This document shows positions 37,417 to 45,657 of a stretch of DNA of 64,000 nucleotides, piece by piece (position 1 is the stretch's first letter; each line of letters starts with the position of its first letter). The DNA is from Mycolicibacter engbaekii (GTDB lineage: Bacteria > Actinomycetota > Actinomycetes > Mycobacteriales > Mycobacteriaceae), in contig NZ_LQOT01000043.1 of assembly GCF_002101585.1 (NCBI RefSeq), forward strand, positions 41,776 to 105,775, written 5' to 3'. A program made the translations under genes and the position numbers. The notes below the pieces were generated by a model that made no database searches, was not told the origin of the DNA, and was given only the letters and a program-made list of their open reading frames with translations.

Positions 37417-38112
37417 TCACGCCAGGCCCAGCTCGCGCATGCGCGCGTCGTGGGTCTGTTGCAGACGGTCGAAGAACCCGGCCAGCTGGGCCAGCCCGGC
37501 CGCGCCGGACACCACCAGATCGGCCAGTTCGTCACGGTCGGCCAACACATACTGCGCCTGGGTGATCGCCTCGCCGAGCAGCCGGCGCGACCACAGTGCC
37601 AGCCGGCTGCGCTGTCTGGCACTGGCCGTGACCGCGCGGCGCACCTCCTCGAGGACGAACTGCGAATGCTTGGTCTCGGCGAGCACCGCCCGCACCACGT
37701 CGGCCACCTCGTCGGGGAGCCCGTCGGCGATCTGCAGATAGAAATCGGCGGCCAGCGCATCGCCGATGTAGGTCTTGACCAGTGCCTCCAGCCAGGTGCT
37801 GGGCATCGTCAGCCGGTGGTAATTGTCCAGGGCGCCGGCGTATTTCGACATCGCCGCCACCACGTCGACGTTCCGTCGCTCGAGGGCTTCGCGCAGCAGC
37901 TCGAAGTGGCCCATCTCCGCGGCGGCCATCGCCGCCATCGAGATCCGGCCACGCAGATCGGGTGCCATCCGGGCTTCCTCGGTGAGCCGGTAGAACGCGG
38001 CCACCTCGCCATAGGCCAGGGCGGCGAAAAGCTCGTTGATACCGGGATGATCGGCGGAGAGCCGCGGCGGGCTGGACTGCGCTTCGGCGTCGGCGGAGGG
38101 AACCGAATTCAT
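37417..38112 (-). CDS. Ferritin-like fold protein (Rv3210c type)
   Basis: A 231-residue, all-helical protein of the ferritin-like superfamily. Carboxylate and histidine clusters are visible: YGEVAAFYRLTEEA, AAAEMGHFELLREAL (ExxH) and AETKHSQFVLEEV (ExxxH/ExxH). These are suitable for a di-iron or similar metal site as in tRNA-hydroxylase MiaE-like and ferritin-like proteins. The activity is unknown. ATG 38112 follows GTGAGGTG. Divergent from rhlE with a 254-base intergenic region. Confidence 0.82.
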   Translation of the reverse strand: MNSVPSADAEAQSSPPRLSADHPGINELFAALAYGEVAAFYRLTEEARMAPDLRGRISMAAMAAAEMGHFELLREALERRNVDVVAAMSKYAGALDNYHRLTMPSTWLEALVKTYIGDALAADFYLQIADGLPDEVADVVRAVLAETKHSQFVLEEVRRAVTASARQRSRLALWSRRLLGEAITQAQYVLADRDELADLVVSGAAGLAQLAGFFDRLQQTHDARMRELGLA

Positions 38113-38164
38113 CACCTCACTGTAGGCGTTGCGCAGCGGTGGACCGCTGCCCGGCCCGACCAGG

Positions 38165-38199
38165 TAGTATGTCCGGTGGACAGTGCTTATTCGGCACTG
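38165..38199 (+). promoter_or_regulatory. Candidate rhlE promoter (-10) and 5' leader hairpin
   Basis: TAGTAT (38165-38170) resembles a SigA -10; no good -35 is seen. A start near 38177 would place the inverted repeat CAGTGC/GCACTG (38181-38199, seven-base loop) at the very 5' end of a leader of about 190 bases before rhlE. Confidence 0.4.
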
Positions 38200-38366
38200 C
38201 CGCGCAATGTGCGTACATGCGGTTGGCCCGCCTACTCGGCGAGTGCAGGGCCCCCGGCGGTGCCTCCGAAAATGGGCAAAGTATCGACCGTCGCAGTGTG
38301 TGCGCCCCGACCCGCACCGCGATCGACTGACATACCGCGCCGACTTCGAAAGGCACCTGCCCGCGC

Positions 38367-39866
38367 ATGACCCCACTGATTTCCACGACCGTTCCCACCA
38401 CCCCTCCGAGCTTCGCCGAACTGGGCGTTCGCGAAGAGATCGTTCGCGCTCTGGCCGAACAGGGTATCGAGCACGCCTTCGCGATCCAGGAGCTGACGCT
38501 GCCGCTGGCCCTGGCCGGCGACGACCTGATCGGCCAGGCCCGTACCGGCATGGGCAAGACCTACGGCTTCGGCGTCCCGCTGCTGCAGCGGGTCACCACC
38601 ACCCCGGACCGGCCACTGACGGGGGCGCCCCGCGCCCTGGTCGTGGTGCCTACCCGTGAGCTGTGCATCCAGGTCTCCGGCGATCTCGCCGACGCGGCCA
38701 AGTACCTGACCGCCGGGGACCGTGCGCTGTCGGTGCAGGCCATCTACGGCGGCCGGCCCTACGAACCGCAGATCGAGGCGCTGCAGGCCGGCGCCGACGT
38801 GGTGGTGGGCACTCCGGGCCGACTGCTCGACCTGGCCCAGCAGGGACACCTGCAGCTGGGCGGCCTGTCGGTACTGGTGCTTGACGAGGCCGACGAGATG
38901 CTGGACCTGGGCTTCCTGCCCGACATCGAGCGGATTCTGTCGCGCATCCCCGACGACCGGCAGTCGATGCTGTTCTCGGCGACCATGCCCGGCCCGATCA
39001 TCACGCTGGCCCGCAGCTTCATGAACCAGCCCACCCACATCCGCGCCGAGGCCCCGCACTCCTCGGCCGTGCACGACGCCACCGAGCAGTTCGTCTACCG
39101 GGCGCACGCGCTGGACAAGGCGGAACTGGTCGCTCGGATTCTGCAGGCGCGGGGCCGCGGCGCCACGATGATCTTCACCCGGACCAAAAGGACTGCCCAG
39201 AAGGTCGCCGACGACCTCAACGAGCGCGGTTTCAAGGTGGGCGCGGTGCACGGCGACCTGGGCCAGGTGGCCCGGGAAAAGTCGCTGGCAGCGTTCCGAT
39301 CCGGTGACATCGACGTCCTGGTGGCCACCGATGTCGCCGCCCGTGGCATCGACATCGACGACGTCACGCACGTGATCAACTACCAGTGCCCCGACGACGA
39401 GAAGACCTACGTGCACCGCATCGGCCGCACCGGGCGGGCCGGGCGTACCGGCGTCGCCGTCACGCTGGTGGACTGGGACGAGCTGGCCCGGTGGACGATG
39501 ATCGACAAGGCCCTCAACCTGAGCTGCCCGGACCCCGCCGAGACCTACTCCAGCTCCCCGCACCTCTACACCGAGCTGAACATTCCGGCCGAGGCCGGCG
39601 GCTCCGTCGGCAAGACCCGCCGGTCACCGGCCAAGCGGGACGCGGACGAGACCCGCGAATCGTCGGCCGAGCGCCAGCGCGCGCCGCGCAACCCCAACCG
39701 CTCCCGGCGGCGCACCCGGGGCGGTCAGGCCGCCGCCGAGGGCGCCCCGAAGGCCGCTGAATCCGGTGACTCCGGCGCCGACGCCACCGGCCCCAGTGCG
39801 CCGCGCCGTCGCCGGCGCCGTCGCCCGAACAAGCCTGCTGCTGCCGCTGCCGCGAACGGCAGCTGA
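38367..39866 (+). CDS. rhlE: DEAD-box RNA helicase RhlE
   Basis: A 499-residue DEAD-box helicase. Q motif FAIQELTLPLAL, motif I ARTGMGKT (Gly-Met-Gly-Lys-Thr, where many family members have SGTGKT or GSGKT), motif II VLDEADEMLD, motif III SATMP, motif VI HRIGRTGRAG. The last 100 residues are a basic, low-complexity tail (KRDADETRESSAERQRAPRN and PRRRRRRRPNKP), probably for RNA binding. It remodels RNA or ribosome-assembly intermediates. The long leader (about 190 bases) fits post-transcriptional control as seen for other cold-shock helicases. Confidence 0.93.
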   Translation: MTPLISTTVPTTPPSFAELGVREEIVRALAEQGIEHAFAIQELTLPLALAGDDLIGQARTGMGKTYGFGVPLLQRVTTTPDRPLTGAPRALVVVPTRELCIQVSGDLADAAKYLTAGDRALSVQAIYGGRPYEPQIEALQAGADVVVGTPGRLLDLAQQGHLQLGGLSVLVLDEADEMLDLGFLPDIERILSRIPDDRQSMLFSATMPGPIITLARSFMNQPTHIRAEAPHSSAVHDATEQFVYRAHALDKAELVARILQARGRGATMIFTRTKRTAQKVADDLNERGFKVGAVHGDLGQVAREKSLAAFRSGDIDVLVATDVAARGIDIDDVTHVINYQCPDDEKTYVHRIGRTGRAGRTGVAVTLVDWDELARWTMIDKALNLSCPDPAETYSSSPHLYTELNIPAEAGGSVGKTRRSPAKRDADETRESSAERQRAPRNPNRSRRRTRGGQAAAEGAPKAAESGDSGADATGPSAPRRRRRRRPNKPAAAAAANGS

Positions 39867-39880
39867 GCCGGGCGGCGCAC

Positions 39881-41116
39881 ATGGTACGACCCGAGCGCCG
39901 CACCTTCGGTGATCTGGTCGCCGCGGCGCTGATCGTGGTCGTGGTCGCCGCTGTCGGGGTCGCCATCTGGTGGAACAGCGACGCCCGCGCCACCGTCAGC
40001 CGACCTGCTCCGGACACCGCAACCATTCCCCCGTCGGCGGCGATGGTGCCAGCGGCGTTGTCGCAGCTGTGGACGGCGCCCAGCCCGGCAACCTGGGCAC
40101 CGGTGGTGGTGTCGGGCACCGTCATCACCGGCGACGGTCCCCGGATGAGCGGGCGGGATCCGCTGACCGGGGAGGAACGCTGGAGCTTTGCCCGCGGCGT
40201 CGAGCTGTGTGCGGTGTCCTGGATCTACCGCTACGCCGTCGCGGTGTACCCGGACTCGCGCGGCTGCGGCCAAGTCAGCGCCGTGGTCGCGGCCACGGGA
40301 CTGCGCGGACCGGCGCGAACCAGTTACGCCGACCGCAGCGTGCGGGTCACCTCCGAGGGCAGCGCGGTGCTCTCGGCCGGCTCCACCCGCCTGGAACTGT
40401 GGCGATCGGACCTGGTGCGGGTGCTGTCCTACGGCGAGATCGACGCACGGGTGAAACCGTCGGCGCGCGGCCTCGGGCAGGGCTGCACCCTGGTCTCGGC
40501 GGCGGCGGCGTCATCAACGGTCTCGGTGCTGGAGTCCTGCGCGGGCAGCGAGGACCTGCAGCTGACTCTGCTGCGTGCGGGGAAGGAAGAGGACGAGCCC
40601 GAGACCCAGCACATCCCCCAGCCCGGCGTGACAGCCGACTCCGGGGCGCGGGTGCTCGCGGTGACCGACTCGGACTCCGGGACCAACACCGCCGTCTATC
40701 TGCCCACCCCCACCCCCCGGGTCGAGGTGGTCGACCAGACCGGCAGCACCATCGCCAAGACCCTGCTCCCGGCCAAGCCCACCGCCGCCAGCGCGGCGCT
40801 GCCGGTATCGCGGCCCACCGGGTTGATCTGCTGGTGGACCGGCGACTCGGTGATGGTTTTCGACTCCGGAACCCTGACCTACCGCTACACCGTCCCGGCC
40901 TCGGGTGCCGCGGTCCCGCTGGGACCGGCGGCCATGATGGGCGAGCGCCTGCTCATCCCGGTCACCGGCGGAGTCGGCGTGGTCGACCAGCGCACCGGCG
41001 CCGTCGACCGGATCATCCCGGTCAGCCGCCCGCCCGGGGTGACGTCGGTGTTCCCCGGGGTATCGGGCCCGACGGTGCTGGAGCAGCGCGGCGACACGGT
41101 GGCCGCGCTGGGGTGA
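39881..41116 (+). CDS. Membrane-anchored beta-propeller-like protein (Rv3212 type)
   Basis: A 411-residue protein with one N-terminal transmembrane helix (LVAAALIVVVVAAVGVAIWW, residues 11-30) and an extracytoplasmic part rich in short beta-repeats, including PQQ-like units (GRDPLTGEERWSFARGVEL; GVGVVDQRTGAVDRIIPV). Ser/Thr/Pro-rich linker after the helix. It lies 14 bases after rhlE on the same strand, and the two stop in front of a convergent ParA gene with no gap. The role is unknown; similar anchored propellers bind ligands or proteins. Confidence 0.85.
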   Translation: MVRPERRTFGDLVAAALIVVVVAAVGVAIWWNSDARATVSRPAPDTATIPPSAAMVPAALSQLWTAPSPATWAPVVVSGTVITGDGPRMSGRDPLTGEERWSFARGVELCAVSWIYRYAVAVYPDSRGCGQVSAVVAATGLRGPARTSYADRSVRVTSEGSAVLSAGSTRLELWRSDLVRVLSYGEIDARVKPSARGLGQGCTLVSAAAASSTVSVLESCAGSEDLQLTLLRAGKEEDEPETQHIPQPGVTADSGARVLAVTDSDSGTNTAVYLPTPTPRVEVVDQTGSTIAKTLLPAKPTAASAALPVSRPTGLICWWTGDSVMVFDSGTLTYRYTVPASGAAVPLGPAAMMGERLLIPVTGGVGVVDQRTGAVDRIIPVSRPPGVTSVFPGVSGPTVLEQRGDTVAALG

Positions 41117-41917
41117 TCAGACCTCGGGGGTGAACGTCGGCAGCGACTTGCCGTTCTTCCAATACTTGAGCAACGCCTCCGCCAGCTGCCGATAGGCCAC
41201 CGCGCCCTTGTTCTTGCGCCCGGCGATCACCGACGCGCCCGACGCGCTGGCCTCGGCGAAACGCACCGTCCGCGGGATCGGCGGCGCCAGCACCGGCAAG
41301 CCGTACCGGTCGGCGATGTCGAGCAACACGTCGCGACTGTGAGTGGTGCGCGAGTCATAGAGCGTCGGCAACGCCCCGAGCAGCTGCAGTTTCGGGTTGG
41401 TGATCTGCTGGACATCGGCAACCGTGCGCAGGAATTGGCCGACACCTCGATGCGCCAGGGTCTCGCACTGCAGCGGCACGATCACCTCGCCGGCCGCGGT
41501 CAGCCCGTTGAGCGTCAGCACCCCCAGCGACGGCGGGCAGTCGATGACGACCACGTCGAACTCGTCTTCCAGCTTGACCAGCGCCCGCTGCAGGGCGTAC
41601 TCCCGGCCGGCCCGCATCAACAGCATCGCCTCGGCGCCGGCCAGGTCGATGTTGGCCGGCAACAGTGTCATGCCTTCCTCGGTCGGCACCAGCGCCGTGC
41701 TGGGCTCCACCTCGCCGAGCAGCACCTCGTGCACCGACACCGGCAGCTTGTCGGGGTCGTGCCCCAGCGAGAAGGTCAGACAACCCTGCGGATCGAGGTC
41801 GACCAGCAGCACCCGCTTACCCAGTTCGGCCATCGCCGCACCGATCGAGGCCACCGTCGTGGTTTTGGCCACGCCGCCTTTCTGATTGGCCACCGCCAAG
41901 ATCCGCATCCCCGTCAC
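41117..41917 (-). CDS. ParA/MinD-like P-loop ATPase (Rv3213c type)
   Basis: A 266-residue deviant-Walker ATPase: ANQKGGVAKTTTVAS (deviant Walker A with signature lysines), VLLVDLDPQGC, and FDVVVIDCPPSLG (Walker B). Such proteins place chromosomes, plasmids or protein complexes. No parB lies next to it, so it is an orphan. The GTG at 41917 gives VTGMRILAVANQ and the length known for the mycobacterial homologue; ATG 41908 is the alternative. Convergent with the propeller gene and divergent from gpm2 with a 78-base gap. Confidence 0.92.
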   Translation of the reverse strand: MTGMRILAVANQKGGVAKTTTVASIGAAMAELGKRVLLVDLDPQGCLTFSLGHDPDKLPVSVHEVLLGEVEPSTALVPTEEGMTLLPANIDLAGAEAMLLMRAGREYALQRALVKLEDEFDVVVIDCPPSLGVLTLNGLTAAGEVIVPLQCETLAHRGVGQFLRTVADVQQITNPKLQLLGALPTLYDSRTTHSRDVLLDIADRYGLPVLAPPIPRTVRFAEASASGASVIAGRKNKGAVAYRQLAEALLKYWKNGKSLPTFTPEV

Positions 41918-41995
41918 ACCGACATAGTGGCACGGGTCGGCGCCGCAGAGCACCAAACGGGTGCCGATGTCCTTCGTGGGGCAGAATCGACGGGC

Positions 41996-42598
41996 GTGGG
42001 GATCGAGGAGCACCGACTTCTGCTACTGCGCCACGGTGAAACCGAGTGGTCCCGAAGCGGTCGGCACACCGGGCGTACCGATCTCGAGCTGACCGAGGTG
42101 GGCCGGCGGCAAGCGGTGGCCGTCGGCGCGCTCCTGGCGGAGCTCGCGCTGTCCAACCCCCTGGTCGTCTGCAGCCCCCGCCGGCGTAGCCAGGTGACCG
42201 CCGAGCTGGCAGGACTGCACGTCGACGAGATCTCCGACGACCTCGCCGAGTGGGACTACGGCCGCTACGAGGGGCTGACCACCGCCCAGATACGCCAGAC
42301 CGAGTCCGACTGGCTGATCTGGACGCACGGCAGTGCCGGCGGTGAGACGGTGGCACAGGTCAGCGACCGCGCCGACCGAATGGTCGCGGTGGCGCTGCGG
42401 GAGCTGGCCACGCGTGACGTGGTGTTCGTGGGGCACGGCCATTTCTCCCGGGCGCTGATCACCCGTTGGCTCGAGCTGCCGTTGGCCGATGGCGCGAGGT
42501 TTGCGATGAGCGCGGCGTCGCTGGCCGTCTGTGCGTTCGAGCACGGCGTGCGCCAACTGGTGGCACTGGGGCTGACCGGGCCGGAAGCGCGCGCGTGA
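41996..42598 (+). CDS. gpm2: Histidine phosphatase superfamily protein Gpm2
   Basis: A 200-residue enzyme of the phosphoglycerate mutase-like/histidine phosphatase superfamily. The phosphohistidine motif is LLLLRHGETEWS (H near residue 13), with arginines in SPRRRSQ and a second histidine in VFVGHGHFSR. The H37Rv homologue (Rv3214) is reported to behave as an acid phosphatase rather than a mutase. The GTG at 41996 matches the family start (VGIEEHRLLLL). The stop overlaps the entC start (GTGA), so the two are coupled; the substrate may be linked to isochorismate or chorismate-related metabolism, but this is inference. Confidence 0.9.
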   Translation: MGIEEHRLLLLRHGETEWSRSGRHTGRTDLELTEVGRRQAVAVGALLAELALSNPLVVCSPRRRSQVTAELAGLHVDEISDDLAEWDYGRYEGLTTAQIRQTESDWLIWTHGSAGGETVAQVSDRADRMVAVALRELATRDVVFVGHGHFSRALITRWLELPLADGARFAMSAASLAVCAFEHGVRQLVALGLTGPEARA

Positions 42599-43710
42599 GC
42601 ACCCCGGCATTCGTGCTGTCCGGACCGTCGGGGACCGTGTCGGCTGACGCGGTGGCAACCGGATTCGCAGACGTCGCCGCGGCCCAGGCGGCGCTGCGTT
42701 CGGGCGTGGCACCGATTGTGGTGGGCGCCTTGCCTTTCCGCTCGGATGCCCCGGCGGCGTTGTTCGTCCCGGATGGCCTGCGATGCGCCGATGCGCCGGC
42801 GCCGGCGCCCGGTGCCGCGCTGCCGGCGATCCGCATCGCCGCGCAGCTTCCGCAACCCGAGGTGCACCGCGACCGCATTCGCCGGGCCCTGGATGAACTG
42901 AGCGCACCGGGCAATTCGCTGCACAAGGTGGTGCTGGCCCGCGGTCTGCGCCTGGCCGCCGACGCCGCGGTGGATGCCGGCACCGTCCTGCGGCGGCTGA
43001 TGGCCGCCGACCCCAGCGGCTATGGCTACCTGGTGGACCTGAGCGCGGCCGGCGGCGACTACGCCGGCACCGTCCTGGTGGGCGCCAGTCCAGAGCTGTT
43101 GGTCGCCCGCGAGGGCGACCGGATCACCTGCCGGCCTTTCGCGGGTTCGGCACCACGCTCCCCCGACCCCGACGTGGACGCCGCGAACGCGGCGGCGCTG
43201 GCCGATTCGGGCAAGAACCGCCACGAGCATCAGTTGGTGGTCGACCAGCTGCGTGCCGCCCTCGGGCCACTGTGCACCGACCTCGAGGTGGCTGCGGTGC
43301 CGCAGCTGAGCAGTACTGCCGCGGTGTGGCACCTCAACACCCCGATCAGCGGCCGGCTGCGCGACCCGGGCACCACCGCGCTGGACCTGGCGCTGGCCCT
43401 GCATCCGACGGCGGCGGTCGGCGGGGTGCCGACCGCCGCGGCGGTCGAGCTGATCAACGAAGTGGAGGGCGACCGGGGCTTTTATGCCGGCGCCGTCGGC
43501 TGGTGCAACGCCGCGGGCGACGGCCGGTGGGTGGTGTCGATCCGCTGCGCGCAGCTCTCCGCCGACCGGCGATTCGCGCTGGCCCATGCCGGCGGCGGGA
43601 TCGTCGCCGAATCCGACCCGGATGAGGAACTGGCCGAAACCGCGACGAAGTTCGGCACGATCCTGTCGGCTATGGGTGTCGTTCTGCCCAGCGCAGCGCC
43701 GCGGGGCTGA
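42595..43710 (+). CDS. entC: Isochorismate synthase EntC/MenF
   Basis: A 371-residue isochorismate synthase that converts chorismate to isochorismate, the first committed step to menaquinone and potentially salicylate. Seen: NSLHKVVLARGLRLAAD (core chorismate-binding strand), KNRHEHQLVVDQLRAAL, LHPTAAVGGVPTAAAVE and RGFYAGAVGWC with the metal/carboxylate residues (E in KNRHEHQ and EVEGDRGFY). The GTG start overlaps gpm2 by four bases. The gene ends 41 bases inside the convergent membrane-protein gene. A GNAT gene that I recall after entC in H37Rv (Rv3216) is not present. Confidence 0.93.
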   Translation: MSTPAFVLSGPSGTVSADAVATGFADVAAAQAALRSGVAPIVVGALPFRSDAPAALFVPDGLRCADAPAPAPGAALPAIRIAAQLPQPEVHRDRIRRALDELSAPGNSLHKVVLARGLRLAADAAVDAGTVLRRLMAADPSGYGYLVDLSAAGGDYAGTVLVGASPELLVAREGDRITCRPFAGSAPRSPDPDVDAANAAALADSGKNRHEHQLVVDQLRAALGPLCTDLEVAAVPQLSSTAAVWHLNTPISGRLRDPGTTALDLALALHPTAAVGGVPTAAAVELINEVEGDRGFYAGAVGWCNAAGDGRWVVSIRCAQLSADRRFALAHAGGGIVAESDPDEELAETATKFGTILSAMGVVLPSAAPRG

Positions 43711-44062
43711 ACAGCGCCGCCAGCACCGCCAGCGCCGCCACCGCCACCGCCACGCCGTAGCCCCAGCGGTGCGAGCCGACCCCGAGGTACCAGGCGACCG
43801 GCAGCAGCAGCAGGTTGGCGAAGACCGCGACGCCGCGCCCGGCCCGGCGGCCCCGCAGCAGCGCCCAGCCGGCTGCCGAGACCGCGGCACCGATCAGGGC
43901 GAACCACGCCGCCGTGCCATAACCGTTGGCCGCGTGCTGATCCGCTCCGGCCAGCGCCCGCAGCACCAGCGTCGCCGCGACGATCCATGCGGCCGCGCCC
44001 TGCGCCGCAACGATCAGGCCCGCTGCGAACACGGCGCGCGGTGAGTCAACGGCGGGTTTCAC
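43670..44062 (-). CDS. Small integral membrane protein (Rv3217c type)
   Basis: A 130-residue protein with four predicted membrane helices (AVFAAGLIVAAQGAAAWIVA; TAAWFALIGAAVSAAGWAL; VAVFANLLLLPVAWYLGV; VAVAVAALAVLAALFSP). The GTG start at 44062 gives VKPAVDSPRAV. The 3' end overlaps entC by 41 bases on the opposite strand. Function unknown. Confidence 0.8.
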   Translation of the reverse strand: MKPAVDSPRAVFAAGLIVAAQGAAAWIVAATLVLRALAGADQHAANGYGTAAWFALIGAAVSAAGWALLRGRRAGRGVAVFANLLLLPVAWYLGVGSHRWGYGVAVAVAALAVLAALFSPAALRWAERHP

Positions 44063-44103
44063 GCCGCCAGCGTAACCACCCCGGGCCCTGGTGCCGATGC
44101 CCA

Positions 44104-44109
44104 TACACT
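44104..44109 (+). promoter_or_regulatory. -10 element for leaderless lipid-kinase mRNA
   Basis: TACACT ends eight bases before the GTG at 44118, and no Shine-Dalgarno sequence is present. This spacing would start transcription at or next to the start codon, so the mRNA is probably leaderless. Confidence 0.5.
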
Positions 44110-44117
44110 GGTACCCC

Positions 44118-45083
44118 GTGCGTGCCGTGCTGATCGTCAACCCGAATGCCACGTCCACCACGGCTGCGGGGAGGGATCTGCTGGCCCACGCGCTCAAGAG
44201 CCGACTCGACCTGACCGTGGCGCACACCGACTACCGCGGTCACGCCGTCGAGATCGGCCAGGCCGCCTGCCGGGACGGCATCGACCTGGTCATCGCTCAC
44301 GGCGGCGACGGGACGGTGCATGACGTGGTCAACGGCCTGCTCGGGTTGCCCGGATCCCCGGTGCCCGCGCGCCTGCCGGCGGTGGCGGTGGTCCCTGGCG
44401 GGTCGGCCAACGTGTTCGCCCGGTCGCTGGGCATCGCGGCCGACCCGATCGCCGCCACCAACCAACTCATCGACCTGATCAATGTCCCGGACGGCCGGCC
44501 CAGGTGGCGCCGTATCGGGCTGATCGACTGCGGCGAGCGGTGGTCGGTGCTCAACGCCGGGATGGGCGTCGACGGCGAGGTGGTGGCCGCGGTAGAGGCC
44601 GAACGCGAGAAGGGCCACGCCGTGACGCCGTTGCGCTATATCCGCGCGGCGGTTCCCGCGGTCCTGGCCAGCACCCGCCGGGCACCGACGTTGACGCTGC
44701 AGCTGGACGACGAGGAGCCGGTCGAAGGCGTGCATCTCGTCTTCGTCTCGAACTGCGCGCCCTGGACCTACGCCGACGAACGCAGCGTGTGGACCAATCC
44801 CGACACCACCTTCGAAGCCGGGATGGGGGTGTTCGCGACCACCAGCATGAAGGTTTTACCCACGCTGAGGCTAGTGCGGCAGATGGTGTCGAAACGGCCG
44901 AAGCTGCGCGCCAAACACCTCATCCGTGACGACGACGTAGCCGCGCTGCGGGTGGATGCGGGCGACACGCCGATCGCCACACAGATCGATGGCGAATACC
45001 TCGGATTGCGATCTTCAATGACGTTCCGGGCGGTCCCCGACGCCCTGGACGTTGTCGCTCCCCCGGTGGAAAAATCCGGCTGA
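44118..45083 (+). CDS. Diacylglycerol kinase-family lipid kinase (Rv3218 type)
   Basis: A 321-residue DAGK/sphingosine-kinase catalytic-domain protein. The nucleotide-binding glycine motif is GGDGTVHDVVNGLL (about residues 64-78), with VVPGGSANVFARSLGI following and NAGMGVDGEVV later. It phosphorylates a lipid, perhaps diacylglycerol or a related alcohol, at the membrane face; the substrate is unproved. The GTG at 44118 matches the length of the mycobacterial homologue. Confidence 0.9.
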   Translation: MRAVLIVNPNATSTTAAGRDLLAHALKSRLDLTVAHTDYRGHAVEIGQAACRDGIDLVIAHGGDGTVHDVVNGLLGLPGSPVPARLPAVAVVPGGSANVFARSLGIAADPIAATNQLIDLINVPDGRPRWRRIGLIDCGERWSVLNAGMGVDGEVVAAVEAEREKGHAVTPLRYIRAAVPAVLASTRRAPTLTLQLDDEEPVEGVHLVFVSNCAPWTYADERSVWTNPDTTFEAGMGVFATTSMKVLPTLRLVRQMVSKRPKLRAKHLIRDDDVAALRVDAGDTPIATQIDGEYLGLRSSMTFRAVPDALDVVAPPVEKSG

Positions 45084-45177
45084 CCTGCGAAGATAACCCT
45101 CGTCACGGTCGATAAGCGCACAGGTGTGTCCACTGTAATACATGGACCCCACGGGACTGGCGGCAGCCCCGCGCAAA

Positions 45178-45193
45178 CGTGACCTTGACCACG
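45178..45193 (+). promoter_or_regulatory. Candidate CRP (cAMP receptor) site upstream of whiB1
   Basis: CGTGACCTTGACCACG fits GTG-N8-CAC, the CRP core. In M. tuberculosis whiB1 has CRP sites, one reported near -58; here the centre is about 57 bases upstream of the predicted start at about 45243. Confidence 0.6.
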
Positions 45194-45208
45194 TGATAAA
45201 GAGCACCC

Positions 45209-45236
45209 TTGACATCTGTCCAGGCTGTGAAACGAT
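45209..45236 (+). promoter_or_regulatory. Candidate whiB1 promoter
   Basis: TTGACA (45209-45214), a 16-base spacer and AACGAT (45231-45236) form a moderate SigA promoter. The -10 is weak. The leader to the whiB1 ATG would be about 94 bases. Confidence 0.5.
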
Positions 45237-45336
45237 CGAGCGATCGGATGCAAGCCGTAATCATTTCTTGCGCCGCTTATAACAGTCGAAAAGCATGGCG
45301 CACCCTGCTGCGCCCAAGGTAAGGAGTTGGAGACCT

Positions 45337-45591
45337 ATGGATTGGCGCCACAAGGCGGTCTGTCGCGACGAGGACCCGGAGCTGTTCTTCCCGGTGGGAA
45401 ACAGCGGGCCGGCTCTCGCGCAGATTGCTACCGCTAAGCAGGTCTGCACCCGTTGCTCGGTTGTCACCGAGTGCCTGACCTGGGCGCTGGAGACCGGCCA
45501 GGACGCCGGCGTGTGGGGCGGCATGAGCGAGGACGAGCGGCGTGCGCTCAAGCGCCGCAACGCCCGGACCCGGGCGCGCAGCGGGGTCTGA
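45337..45591 (+). CDS. whiB1: Transcriptional regulator WhiB1
   Basis: An 84-residue WhiB protein. Cysteines C9, C37, C40 and C46 hold the 4Fe-4S cluster, and the turn GVWGGMSEDERRALKRR follows. The sequence is close to M. tuberculosis WhiB1 as I remember it, an essential nitric-oxide-sensitive regulator that binds SigA. AAGGAG lies about eleven bases before the ATG. Upstream are the CRP-like site and promoter listed separately; a strong terminator follows the gene. Confidence 0.96.
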   Translation: MDWRHKAVCRDEDPELFFPVGNSGPALAQIATAKQVCTRCSVVTECLTWALETGQDAGVWGGMSEDERRALKRRNARTRARSGV

Positions 45592-45607
45592 CACCTGAAG
45601 ACGATGA

Positions 45608-45639
45608 CGCGGCCCCGACCTGGTCGGGGCCGCGTTTTT
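45608..45639 (+). terminator. Intrinsic terminator of whiB1
   Basis: CGCGGCCCCGACC is followed after one base by its exact complement GGTCGGGGCCGCG and then five T. This is one of the strongest hairpins in the window. Given the T-run it mainly acts on the plus strand. Confidence 0.9.
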
Positions 45640-45657
45640 GTGCCTCGGGCCAGGACC

